A stretch of 10,819 nt of DNA from Verrucomicrobiota bacterium (GTDB lineage: Bacteria > Verrucomicrobiota > Verrucomicrobiia > Limisphaerales > UBA1096). The position numbers and the translations under genes are program-made. Location of the stretch: assembly GCA_003972865.1 (NCBI GenBank), contig QOAX01000219.1, positions 1 to 10,819 on the forward strand. Reading direction: 5' to 3'. Under the pieces are notes generated by a model. It was given only the letters and a program-made list of their open reading frames with translations. It did no database searches and was not told the DNA's origin. This document shows positions 1 to 5,819 of the stretch, piece by piece. Every line of letters begins with the position of its first letter. Position 1 is the first letter of the stretch.

Positions 1-1071
1 TCAGTGCAAAAACATCGCGTCGCCGTAGCTGAAAAAGCGGTATCGCCTGGTGACCGCCTCGGCGTAGGCGCTCAACACGCGGTCACGCCCGCCGGTGCCG
101 CCCGGCTGCGCGAACGCGCTTACCAGCATCAGCAGCGTGGACTTGGGCAGGTGAAAATTGGTGAGCAACGCATCGACGACTTGAAACTCGTGCGGCGGAT
201 AAATGAAAATGTCCGTGCGGCCAAGCTGCGGCCCGACCGGCACACCGCCGGTGGCGGCTGACTCGAGCACGCGCATGCTTGTCGTGCCCACGGCGACGAC
301 TCGCCGCCCCTCGGCCTTGGCCTGGTTGACGGCATCAGCGGTGGCGTCGGTGATCTCGAGGCGTTCCTTGTGCATCGGGTGATCCTCGATGCGGTCGCAC
401 TCCACCGGCTGAAACGTTCCCGGCCCGACGTGCAGCGTCACTTCCGCGAACGTCACACCTTTCGCGCGAAGCCGGTTGAGCATCTCATCCGTGAAGTGCA
501 GTCCCGCGGTCGGCGCGGCGACCGAACCGTCGGCCTTGGCGTACACCGTCTGGTAACGCTCGCGATCGGCGAGTGTGTCGATCGGTGCACGCTCGATGTA
601 CGGCGGCAACGGTGTCTCGCCGATGGCCTGCAGGAGTTCTTGCGCGCCCGGCGACTCAGGGAGGCGCAGCAGATATTTGCCGGTATCGTTCTTGTCGATC
701 GCCTCGACCCAGTGCGGAGTGGGGCGGCCATCGAGGTCGTGCAACTGGATGCGTGTCCGGTTGTGAATGCGTTTGCCGGGACGCAGCATGCACCACCATT
801 CGCCGGGCGCGTGCTCCTCGGTGAGCAGGATCTCCACCCGCGCGCCGTCGCCCGCCTTTTGACCACGCACGCGCGCCGGGATGACACGCGAGTTGTTCGC
901 CACCAACACGTCGCCCGCCTGGAGCAACTCCTCCAAGTCGGTAAACTGTCGGTGCGTGACGCCACCGCTGTAGCGATCCAGCGTCAGCAAACGCGAGGCG
1001 TCCCGTTGCTCGATGGGATGCTGGGCTATAAGTTCCTGAGGGAGGGGATAGTCGAAATCGGCCGTCCGCAC
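1..1071 (-). CDS. queA: S-adenosylmethionine:tRNA ribosyltransferase-isomerase QueA
   Basis: QueA moves the ribosyl part of S-adenosylmethionine onto 7-aminomethyl-7-deazaguanine at tRNA position 34, giving epoxyqueuosine. It is a cytoplasmic enzyme. The 356-residue protein is complete and of normal family length. Family blocks seen in order: DFDYPLPQELIAQHP near the N-terminus, NNSRVIPARV (59-68), GSVAAPTAGLHF (182-193), HVGPGTFQPV (214-223), VGTTSMRVLE (261-270), TNFHLPKSTLLMLVSAF (304-320) and RFFSYGDAM (345-353). The start is a GTG at 1071, chosen because the family N-terminus begins right there; the ATG eight bases upstream is out of frame. I see no Shine-Dalgarno sequence before it. The gene diverges from the mraZ operon and shares its upstream region. 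Its terminator would lie outside the window. The identification is secure; the start codon slightly less so. Confidence 0.97.
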   Translation of the reverse strand: MRTADFDYPLPQELIAQHPIEQRDASRLLTLDRYSGGVTHRQFTDLEELLQAGDVLVANNSRVIPARVRGQKAGDGARVEILLTEEHAPGEWWCMLRPGKRIHNRTRIQLHDLDGRPTPHWVEAIDKNDTGKYLLRLPESPGAQELLQAIGETPLPPYIERAPIDTLADRERYQTVYAKADGSVAAPTAGLHFTDEMLNRLRAKGVTFAEVTLHVGPGTFQPVECDRIEDHPMHKERLEITDATADAVNQAKAEGRRVVAVGTTSMRVLESAATGGVPVGPQLGRTDIFIYPPHEFQVVDALLTNFHLPKSTLLMLVSAFAQPGGTGGRDRVLSAYAEAVTRRYRFFSYGDAMFLH

Positions 1072-1084
1072 GGCGGCATCTACT

Positions 1085-1105
1085 AGCCGGTTTTGGAGCC
1101 GGTTT
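1085..1105. repeat. Two 9-base direct repeats next to the queA start
   Basis: AGCCGGTTT occurs at 1085-1093 and again at 1097-1105, a 12-base period, immediately upstream of the GTG start of queA. It could be a regulator site for queA or chance. I know of no named operator with this sequence. Confidence 0.5.
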
Positions 1106-1174
1106 CAACGCAGCGGAGGCCGTCCGTAGCAGGCCACAGAGGGAATTTGGGACACACGCAGCCCTGCCATGCCA

Positions 1175-1184
1175 CTTGGCCAAG
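1175..1184. repeat. Palindrome CTTGGCCAAG, copy 1 (intergenic)
   Basis: A perfect 10-base palindrome, and the only one of the six exact copies in the window outside a gene. Its presence here shows the repeat is not simply a product of protein coding. Confidence 0.8.
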
Positions 1185-1245
1185 CGGGGAGAAACATCGA
1201 AAAAGTGTTATAAATGCCGAAATTCGAGACATCGGAAGGCCAGTC

Positions 1246-1274
1246 AAAAAAGTTTATTTTTTTAAAAAAATTAG
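1246..1274 (+). promoter_or_regulatory. A/T tract, possible UP element of the mraZ promoter
   Basis: These 29 bases are all A or T except for G at 1252 and 1274, and end directly at the -35 hexamer. Runs of A and T in this position can bind the C-terminal domains of the RNA polymerase alpha subunit (UP element). The role is inferred from position and composition. It could also serve leftward transcription toward queA. Confidence 0.5.
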
Positions 1275-1303
1275 TTGACGCCTCGGGGAGATAACGGTAG
1301 AAA
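1275..1303 (+). promoter_or_regulatory. Sigma-70-like promoter of the mraZ operon
   Basis: TTGACG at 1275-1280 matches the -35 consensus at five of six positions. TAGAAA at 1298-1303 matches the -10 consensus at four of six. The spacer is the ideal 17 bases. Transcription would start near 1310, leaving a leader of about 45 bases before the mraZ ATG. The promoter overlaps the array of G-rich pentamers, as expected for a self-regulated mra promoter. The start site is a prediction. Confidence 0.65.
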
Positions 1304-1339
1304 ACGGGAAAATTTGGGTCGCATAGGGCCGTTTTGGTA
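1285..1339 (+). promoter_or_regulatory. MraZ-box-like array of six pentamers at 10-bp period
   Basis: Six pentamers start exactly 10 bases apart: GGGGA (1285), CGGTA (1295), CGGGA (1305), TGGGT (1315), AGGGC (1325) and TGGTA (1335). Each is separated from the next by five bases. All share GG at positions 2 and 3, and four of the six have GGG. The known E. coli MraZ operator consists of TGGGN direct repeats with 5-base spacers, so both unit and spacing agree. The middle three are the best matches. The array starts in the -35/-10 spacer and runs past the predicted transcription start, so MraZ binding there would be expected to block initiation. The outer, weaker units may add cooperative binding; that part is inference. 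Confidence 0.72.
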
Positions 1340-1354
1340 TCCGAGCAACCTGTT

Positions 1355-1819
1355 ATGTCTGCAACCCAAGACCAACCGACGACCGTTTATTCAGGTCGAT
1401 TCCGTCATGGAATCGACCGAAGCCGGCGTGTCATGGTCCCTTCCAAGTGGCGTCCCAAATCCGGCAAAACGGAGTTATCCGTCCTCCCGTGGCCGCTGGG
1501 GGATCAGCAGTTTCTTTTGGTTTTGCCTCCCAAACGCTGGAACATGGTACTGGAGAGGTTGAATGAAATGTCACTTTTCGATGATCAGGCGGCAATGGCG
1601 GAGCGGGTAATCGGGGGAAGCTCGGCTCACCTGACGTTGGACAAGGCGGGTCGGTTGTGTCTGCCGGAGGAGTTGGCCGCCGTGGCCGGGCTGCGGAAGG
1701 AGGCCATGTTTGTGGGCCGGCTGAACAAGTTCGAAATCTGGGAGCCGGGTCGATTCAAGGAAAACAACAAGGGCAACGAAGCGGTTGCGGCTGCGGCCAT
1801 CAAGAATTTAAACCTATGA
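1355..1819 (+). CDS. mraZ: Transcriptional regulator MraZ
   Basis: MraZ is a ring-forming DNA-binding protein with two AbrB/SpoVT-like repeats that regulates the dcw operon it heads. The 154-residue protein shows both: YSGRFRHGIDRSRRVMVP near 12-29 (a looser copy of the DxxGRxxxP motif) and HLTLDKAGRLCLP at 92-104 followed by FVGRLNKFEIWEPGRF (119-134). The family usually has about 140-150 residues. A short N-terminal extension and an alanine-rich tail (143-148) are unremarkable. I chose the ATG at 1355; the reading frame extends to a TTG at 1334, but that lies inside the operator array. No Shine-Dalgarno sequence is visible. The stop overlaps the next start (ATGA at 1816-1819), so the two are probably translated together. 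Confidence 0.93.
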   Translation: MSATQDQPTTVYSGRFRHGIDRSRRVMVPSKWRPKSGKTELSVLPWPLGDQQFLLVLPPKRWNMVLERLNEMSLFDDQAAMAERVIGGSSAHLTLDKAGRLCLPEELAAVAGLRKEAMFVGRLNKFEIWEPGRFKENNKGNEAVAAAAIKNLNL

Positions 1820-2574
1820 ACCTGATGCAATATCTTTCTGTTGGTGGAACCCTCGAGAGGCCAAGGGAGAAGTTTCTCTCTCGCAGGATTGGGAACAGCC
1901 AGGAGGGCCTGGCCGATGAGGGGGGCGGGGAGCTTGCCCATCCGGAGCCGGTGGCGCTGGTTCGACCAGCGGTGCGGGGCTCGGGGCAGGGTGAGTTTGG
2001 TTTTCTCGAGCCCCTCGAGATTGAGCCAAAGCCATCCGGGCCGGGAAACCATTTGGATCTTGGTCAAGCGGAAGCCAAGCCGCAGGCCAGAGATCAGATT
2101 GAGGTATACAGCCGCATCAGCCCGTCACGCGTGCGGGTGGTCCGGAACGACCTGGCCGGGTCGGACCTCGCGCTTCGCGCCGGTGAAGGAGTGGAACAAT
2201 TCCGCCCGAGCCTCATCGCGGAGGAACCGTCGAGGAGTTCATGGTTCGAGCGCATGCGCGGCCGGTTTGAGTCGTTGAATCAGGTGTCGCGGTGGGTGTC
2301 ACGCCGGTCGTGGCGTTGGTTGCTGGCTTTCAAGTCGTTTTGGCCGGCCGGAATCATGGCCGGGGCGTCTGTCGGTGCGCTGAAGGTTGCCCCCGAAAAA
2401 GTGGCGGATGAGACGCCGGCGCAAATGAACTCCACCGAGTTGGACGAGGCGATCGAGATGGCCACGGACTACAAGACGGACGTGTACGTGGACGGACGAG
2501 TGGCGTGGAGCTACGAGGAATATGCCTCAAGCGTGAAGGAGATTGTTCCCATCGAGGATGCCAATGACTTGTGA
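1816..2574 (+). CDS. Unrecognised protein between mraZ and rsmH
   Basis: I do not recognise this 252-residue protein. The start is set by the ATGA overlap with mraZ, and its stop overlaps the GTG of rsmH (GTGA, 2571-2574), so it is embedded in the operon at both ends. It begins MNLMQYLSVGG. Residues 27-95 are rich in Gly, Pro and Glu and look disordered. A possible core motif, VRVVRNDLAGSDL, lies at 106-118. A basic and aromatic stretch (143-177, with many Arg, Trp and Ser) leads into a mildly hydrophobic segment (about 176-189) and an acidic C-terminal part with DVYVDGRVAWSYEEYASSV (222-240). There is no signal peptide and no confident membrane helix. The position suggests a lineage-specific partner in division or its regulation, perhaps membrane- or nucleic-acid-associated. 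That is inference only. Unbroken frame and coupling at both ends support a real gene. Confidence 0.8.
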   Translation: MNLMQYLSVGGTLERPREKFLSRRIGNSQEGLADEGGGELAHPEPVALVRPAVRGSGQGEFGFLEPLEIEPKPSGPGNHLDLGQAEAKPQARDQIEVYSRISPSRVRVVRNDLAGSDLALRAGEGVEQFRPSLIAEEPSRSSWFERMRGRFESLNQVSRWVSRRSWRWLLAFKSFWPAGIMAGASVGALKVAPEKVADETPAQMNSTELDEAIEMATDYKTDVYVDGRVAWSYEEYASSVKEIVPIEDANDL

Positions 2575-3500
2575 CCGAATTCATCCACGAACCGGTTTTG
2601 CTGGAGGAAGTGCTCTCGGCTCTTCAACCGGCGTCGGGCGGCTTGTACGTGGATGGCACGGTCGGCGGTGGCGGGCACGCGGAGGCGATCCTCGAGGCGA
2701 GCAACCCGGACGGCCGCCTGGTTGCGTTCGATCGCGACGACTTGGCGTTGGCCGCCACAGCCAGGCGCCTGGCCAGGTTTGGCGGCCGGCTGCAGTTACA
2801 CCGAGAATCGTTTGCCGGCTTGGCCAAGCGCCTGGCCAAGGCGAGTTGCGACGGGGTGCTGTTGGATCTCGGGGTGAGTTCGCCGCAGCTCGACGAGGCG
2901 GAGCGCGGTTTCAGCTTTCAGGTCGAGGGGCCGCTGGACATGCGGATGGACCGCCGGCAGCCGGTGACGGCGGAGCAGTTGGTGAACGAGCTCGAGACCG
3001 GGCAGTTGGCGACGATTTTTTGGGAACTAGGCGGCATTCGCCGGTCGCGGCGCATTGCCCGGGCGATTGTTGAGCAGCGCGACATGCAACGACTCGAAAC
3101 CACCACGCAACTGGCCGAGACAGTGGAGCGGGCCTGCCCCCGGCGGGGCGCACGCACGCATCCGGCAACCGGCGTGTTTCAGGCGTTGCGCATGGTGGTG
3201 AACGACGAGCTTGACCAGGCGCAGGCCGGGCTGGATGCCGCCTGGTCGGTGCTCAAGCCGGGCGGCCGCCTGGCGGTGATCACGTTCCACTCCGGCGAGG
3301 ACCGGCTAGTGAAACAGTTCAGCCGCGGACTGGCCAAGCCGTACACGGTGCGCGGCGGGATCGATGTGCCGGAACTGCGCGAGCCGCGCGAACCGTTGGC
3401 CCGGGAGCTGAGCCGCAAGGCGATCAGGCCAGGCGCCGCCGAGCTCGAGCGAAACCCGCGAAGCCGCAGCGCCCAGCTTCGGGCTTTGGAGAAACTTTAA
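2571..3500 (+). CDS. rsmH: 16S rRNA (cytosine-1402-N4)-methyltransferase RsmH (MraW)
   Basis: RsmH uses S-adenosylmethionine to methylate N4 of C1402 in the decoding centre of the small ribosomal subunit. The 309-residue protein is complete. Motifs: HEPVLLEEVL (6-15), the SAM-binding YVDGTVGGGGH (26-36), DLGVSSPQLD (99-108), EGPLDMRMD (119-127), HPATGVFQALRMVVNDEL (197-214), LKPGGRLAVITFHSGEDRLVK (around 228-248) and the C-terminal NPRSRSAQLR (295-304). Two small departures from the usual family text are HPATG where HPATR is common and HSGED where HSLED is common. The start is a GTG overlapping the previous stop; a weak GAGG lies 13 bases upstream. The gene sits second after mraZ instead of directly behind it. 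It is followed six bases later by the ftsL-like gene. Confidence 0.96.
   Translation: MTEFIHEPVLLEEVLSALQPASGGLYVDGTVGGGGHAEAILEASNPDGRLVAFDRDDLALAATARRLARFGGRLQLHRESFAGLAKRLAKASCDGVLLDLGVSSPQLDEAERGFSFQVEGPLDMRMDRRQPVTAEQLVNELETGQLATIFWELGGIRRSRRIARAIVEQRDMQRLETTTQLAETVERACPRRGARTHPATGVFQALRMVVNDELDQAQAGLDAAWSVLKPGGRLAVITFHSGEDRLVKQFSRGLAKPYTVRGGIDVPELREPREPLARELSRKAIRPGAAELERNPRSRSAQLRALEKL
2819..2828. repeat. Palindrome CTTGGCCAAG, copy 2 (in rsmH)
   Basis: An exact copy read in the frame that gives Leu-Ala-Lys. A near-copy, TGGCCAAG, follows at 2833-2840, so rsmH carries LAK twice within five codons here. Confidence 0.8.
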
Positions 3501-3506
3501 CCGCAC

Positions 3507-3899
3507 ATGCCGCGCAATCGAAAAAAACAGGACTCCCCGCTGAGCGTTGGCTCGTGGATCAGGGCCGCGCTGCTCTGCCTGCTCCTCGGCGTCACGGCGA
3601 TGGGGTACGTGTGGCAGAAGTCGCAGATTCACCAACTCGGTACCGAGGTCCGAAAAAAGGAGGTGCGTCTCGAGTTGATCAAGGGCGACAACGACCGCTG
3701 GCAGCAGCTCCGTGCTGAGATGCGCTCGACACAGAAACTTTATGATCGGGTCCGCAAACTCGGGCTTGGGCTGACGATGCCGCAGCCGGAACAGGTGCTG
3801 CGACTCTCTGATCTTCCGCTAGACGCCAAGGAGCTGAAGCAAAGCAAACCGGGGGAATACCGAACGGTAGCCAACGAGCCGCGCCGGGAACGGCCGTAA
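3507..3899 (+). CDS. ftsL: FtsL-like cell division protein
   Basis: The 130-residue protein has the FtsL/DivIC architecture: a short basic cytoplasmic N-terminus (MPRNRKKQ), one membrane helix (about 17-35), then a predicted periplasmic coiled coil (about 36-80, many charged residues with spaced Leu). The end of the coil, RKLGLGLTMPQPEQV, resembles the conserved region after the FtsL coil. FtsL pairs with FtsB and FtsQ to recruit and activate the FtsW-FtsI septal synthase. FtsL sequences diverge strongly, so the name rests mainly on topology, size and position between rsmH and ftsI, which is the standard place. The tail (104-130) is hydrophilic and not obviously conserved. The ATG at 3507 lies six bases after the rsmH stop. 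Confidence 0.82.
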   Translation: MPRNRKKQDSPLSVGSWIRAALLCLLLGVTAMGYVWQKSQIHQLGTEVRKKEVRLELIKGDNDRWQQLRAEMRSTQKLYDRVRKLGLGLTMPQPEQVLRLSDLPLDAKELKQSKPGEYRTVANEPRRERP

Positions 3900-3904
3900 C
3901 AAAC

Positions 3905-3931
3905 ATGAAAAAAAACCTGTTCACACACTGA
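3905..3931 (+). other. Eight-codon ORF or hidden true start of ftsI
   Basis: An ATG five bases after the ftsL stop opens a reading frame of eight codons (MKKNLFTH) that stops one base before the GTG of ftsI. It contains a run of eight A (3908-3915). If one A were missing, the frame would join ftsI and give an N-terminus beginning MKKTCSHTDVATIAANAHRG. The possibilities are a one-base sequence error, slippage on the A-run, a coupling mini-ORF, or chance. Confidence 0.4.
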
Positions 3932-3932
3932 C

Positions 3933-5819
3933 GTGGCAACGATCGCAGCCAACGCTCACCGGGGAAGGGTGATGATACTGGTCTCACTCATAACGGCCGG
4001 TTATGTGGGACTCGGGGTGAGGTTGGTGGATATTCAGGTGCTCCAGCACGACAAACACGCCGCGCACGCGCTGGACAACACCCGCCGCAGGGTGATTCAC
4101 GCCTCGAGGCGCGGCGATATTCTGGACATCCGGGGCACGGTGCTGGCGACGAGCCGCATCGCGAAGACGGTGTGCGCCGACCCGTCGCTGATGGGCACCC
4201 ACCAGCGGCTTGTGGCCAGGGCGATCGCGCCGTTTCTCGGAAGGAATGCGGCCGACTTGGCCAAGCGCATGAAGCAACGCGTGTACATCGACGCGGAAGG
4301 CCGCCAGCGCGAGGACAAGCACGTCGTGCTCAAGCGCAAGGTGCTGCTCGAGGATTGGCAGGGCATCACCAACGCATTGGCGCACATCGAGTTTGGTGTC
4401 GATGTGAAGTCGCTGCCCCGCAAGGAGCGGCTTGAATATTACAACGTCAGGCGCTCCGTGTTCTGCGAGCGGGTCGATTCGCAGTTGCGGGTTTATCCCG
4501 GCGGCAACCTTGCCGCGCATGTGACCGGATTTGTCGGCGTGCGCGATCCGGAGGGCTCGAGCGTGCCGATGGTTGGCCTCGAGGGGAAACACGGCGTCGA
4601 GATGATGCTCGACTCGGAGCTCGAGGGCGTGCGCGGCTGGCGCGAGACCGAGACCGATCGCAGCCGCCGCGAGGTGGTGGCATTCCGCGAATACAACGTG
4701 AAGCCGCGTGACGGGATGAACGTGGTGCTGACGATCGACGCCAACGTCCAGTACATCGCCGAGAAGGGGCTCGAGGCGCTTTGCGCGAAGCACACGCCGG
4801 CGAGCGCGTGCGTCGTGGTGGTGAACCCGCAGACCGGCGCGATTCTCGCGCTAGCCAACCGGCCAACGTTCGATCCCAACAAGCCGGGCGACTCCAACGC
4901 GGCCAACCGCCGCAACCGGGTGATCACCGACGTGTTTGAGCCGGGCTCGACCTTCAAGATCGTGGCGGTGTCCGGCGCGCTCAACGAGGGCGTGGTGCGG
5001 TTGCACGATCGGTTCCATTGCGAGAACGGCAGCTTTTATTTCGCCGGCAAGGTGCTGCACGACCACCACGCGTACGGCCAGTTGTCCGTTCGGGAGATCA
5101 TCATCAAGTCGTCCAACATCGGCACGGCCAAGGTGGCGATGAAACTGGGGGCGTCGCGGCTGCACAAATACATTTCCGAGTTGGGCTTTGGCCAGCGCAG
5201 CGGGGTGCCGTTGCCGGGGGAAGTGCGCGGCATCCTTCATCCGGTGAGGAACTGGAGCAAGTTGTCGATCTCGCGGATTCCAATGGGCCACGAGATCGCG
5301 GCAACGCCGCTGCAACTCGTGATGGCGATGTCCGCAATGGCCAACGGCGGCAACCTGATGCGACCGCTGCTGGTGGATCGGCTGGTGGATCGGGATGGGA
5401 ATGTCGTGATGCAGTATGAACCGACCGTGGTTCGCAAGGTGATCCGCGACGAGACAGCGCAGCAGATGGTAAAGACGCTGATGGCGGTGGTCTCTGCCGG
5501 GGGCACCGCGCGTCAGGCTTGGCTCGAGAACTATGCCGTCGCCGGCAAGACTGGCACGGCGCAAAAGCCATCGAAGACCCGGCGCGGCTACGAGGCCGGG
5601 AAATATTTTTCGTCGTTCATCGGATTCCTGCCGGCGGAGAACCCCAAGTTGTGCATCGGGGTGTTTGTGGACGAACCGCACAATGGGCACTACGGCGGCG
5701 TGGTGGCGGCGCCGACGTTCAAGGTGATCGCCGAGAAGTCGGCCAACTACCTCGGCCTCGAGCCGTCGGTGCCGGTGAAGCCGATGTCGGAACAGAAACC
5801 CCGAGTGGTGTTGAGATGA
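3933..5819 (+). CDS. ftsI: Septal peptidoglycan transpeptidase FtsI (class B penicillin-binding protein)
   Basis: FtsI cross-links septal peptidoglycan in the periplasm and works with FtsW. The 628-residue protein has one N-terminal membrane helix (about 13-32), the class B dimerisation region with the marker RRGDILDIRGTVLA (59-72), and a complete transpeptidase domain. Its active-site motifs are intact: STFK (339-342, nucleophile Ser339), SSN (393-395) and KTGT (539-542). PASTA repeats are absent, and the C-terminal tail after about 610 is short and basic. Residues 104-170 form a charged region between the dimerisation modules. The GTG at 3933 has no Shine-Dalgarno sequence; an ATG at 3905 would serve if the A8 tract were one base shorter. 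The stop overlaps the murF start. The usual next gene, murE, is absent. Confidence 0.95.
   Translation: MATIAANAHRGRVMILVSLITAGYVGLGVRLVDIQVLQHDKHAAHALDNTRRRVIHASRRGDILDIRGTVLATSRIAKTVCADPSLMGTHQRLVARAIAPFLGRNAADLAKRMKQRVYIDAEGRQREDKHVVLKRKVLLEDWQGITNALAHIEFGVDVKSLPRKERLEYYNVRRSVFCERVDSQLRVYPGGNLAAHVTGFVGVRDPEGSSVPMVGLEGKHGVEMMLDSELEGVRGWRETETDRSRREVVAFREYNVKPRDGMNVVLTIDANVQYIAEKGLEALCAKHTPASACVVVVNPQTGAILALANRPTFDPNKPGDSNAANRRNRVITDVFEPGSTFKIVAVSGALNEGVVRLHDRFHCENGSFYFAGKVLHDHHAYGQLSVREIIIKSSNIGTAKVAMKLGASRLHKYISELGFGQRSGVPLPGEVRGILHPVRNWSKLSISRIPMGHEIAATPLQLVMAMSAMANGGNLMRPLLVDRLVDRDGNVVMQYEPTVVRKVIRDETAQQMVKTLMAVVSAGGTARQAWLENYAVAGKTGTAQKPSKTRRGYEAGKYFSSFIGFLPAENPKLCIGVFVDEPHNGHYGGVVAAPTFKVIAEKSANYLGLEPSVPVKPMSEQKPRVVLR
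4256..4265. repeat. Palindrome CTTGGCCAAG, copy 3 (in ftsI)
   Basis: An exact copy in the Leu-Ala-Lys frame, within the charged region before the transpeptidase domain. Confidence 0.8.

Larger units (their letters stand above)
1072..1354. other. Divergent intergenic region between queA and mraZ
   Basis: This 283-base gap holds no convincing gene. From the queA side it contains a 9-base direct repeat (1085-1105), one copy of the palindrome CTTGGCCAAG (1175-1184), an increasingly A/T-rich stretch from about 1191, an almost pure A/T tract (1246-1274), a sigma-70-like promoter (1275-1303) and the pentamer array (1285-1339). The A/T richness stands out against the GC-rich genes on both sides. Control of the whole rightward operon is expected to sit here. 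Confidence 0.85.

Noticed and set aside
370..1086. Plus-strand open frame (238 codons) opposite queA
   Set aside because: The queA motifs on the minus strand are unambiguous; this frame has none and is a shadow.
1080..1108. Possible minus-strand promoter for queA (TTGAAA, 17 bases, TAGTAG)
   Set aside because: The -10 match is poor and the predicted transcript would start almost on the GTG. Leaderless transcription cannot be excluded, but the support is too weak to annotate.
1207..1214. TATAAA/TATAAC -10-like boxes in the intergenic region
   Set aside because: No acceptable -35 hexamer at 16-18 bases on either strand.
1334..1354. TTG start for mraZ seven codons upstream
   Set aside because: It would lie within the operator array; the ATG at 1355 fits the family N-terminus better.
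3984..4793. Long minus-strand open frame (269 codons) opposite ftsI
   Set aside because: It lies wholly opposite a well-supported gene, is rich in His, Arg and Ala as expected for the reverse strand of GC-rich coding DNA, and shows no family motif.
5519..5815. Upstream extension of murF by 99 codons inside ftsI
   Set aside because: It overlaps the conserved KTGT region of ftsI in another frame. The MurF family N-terminus begins at the ATGATG at 5816.
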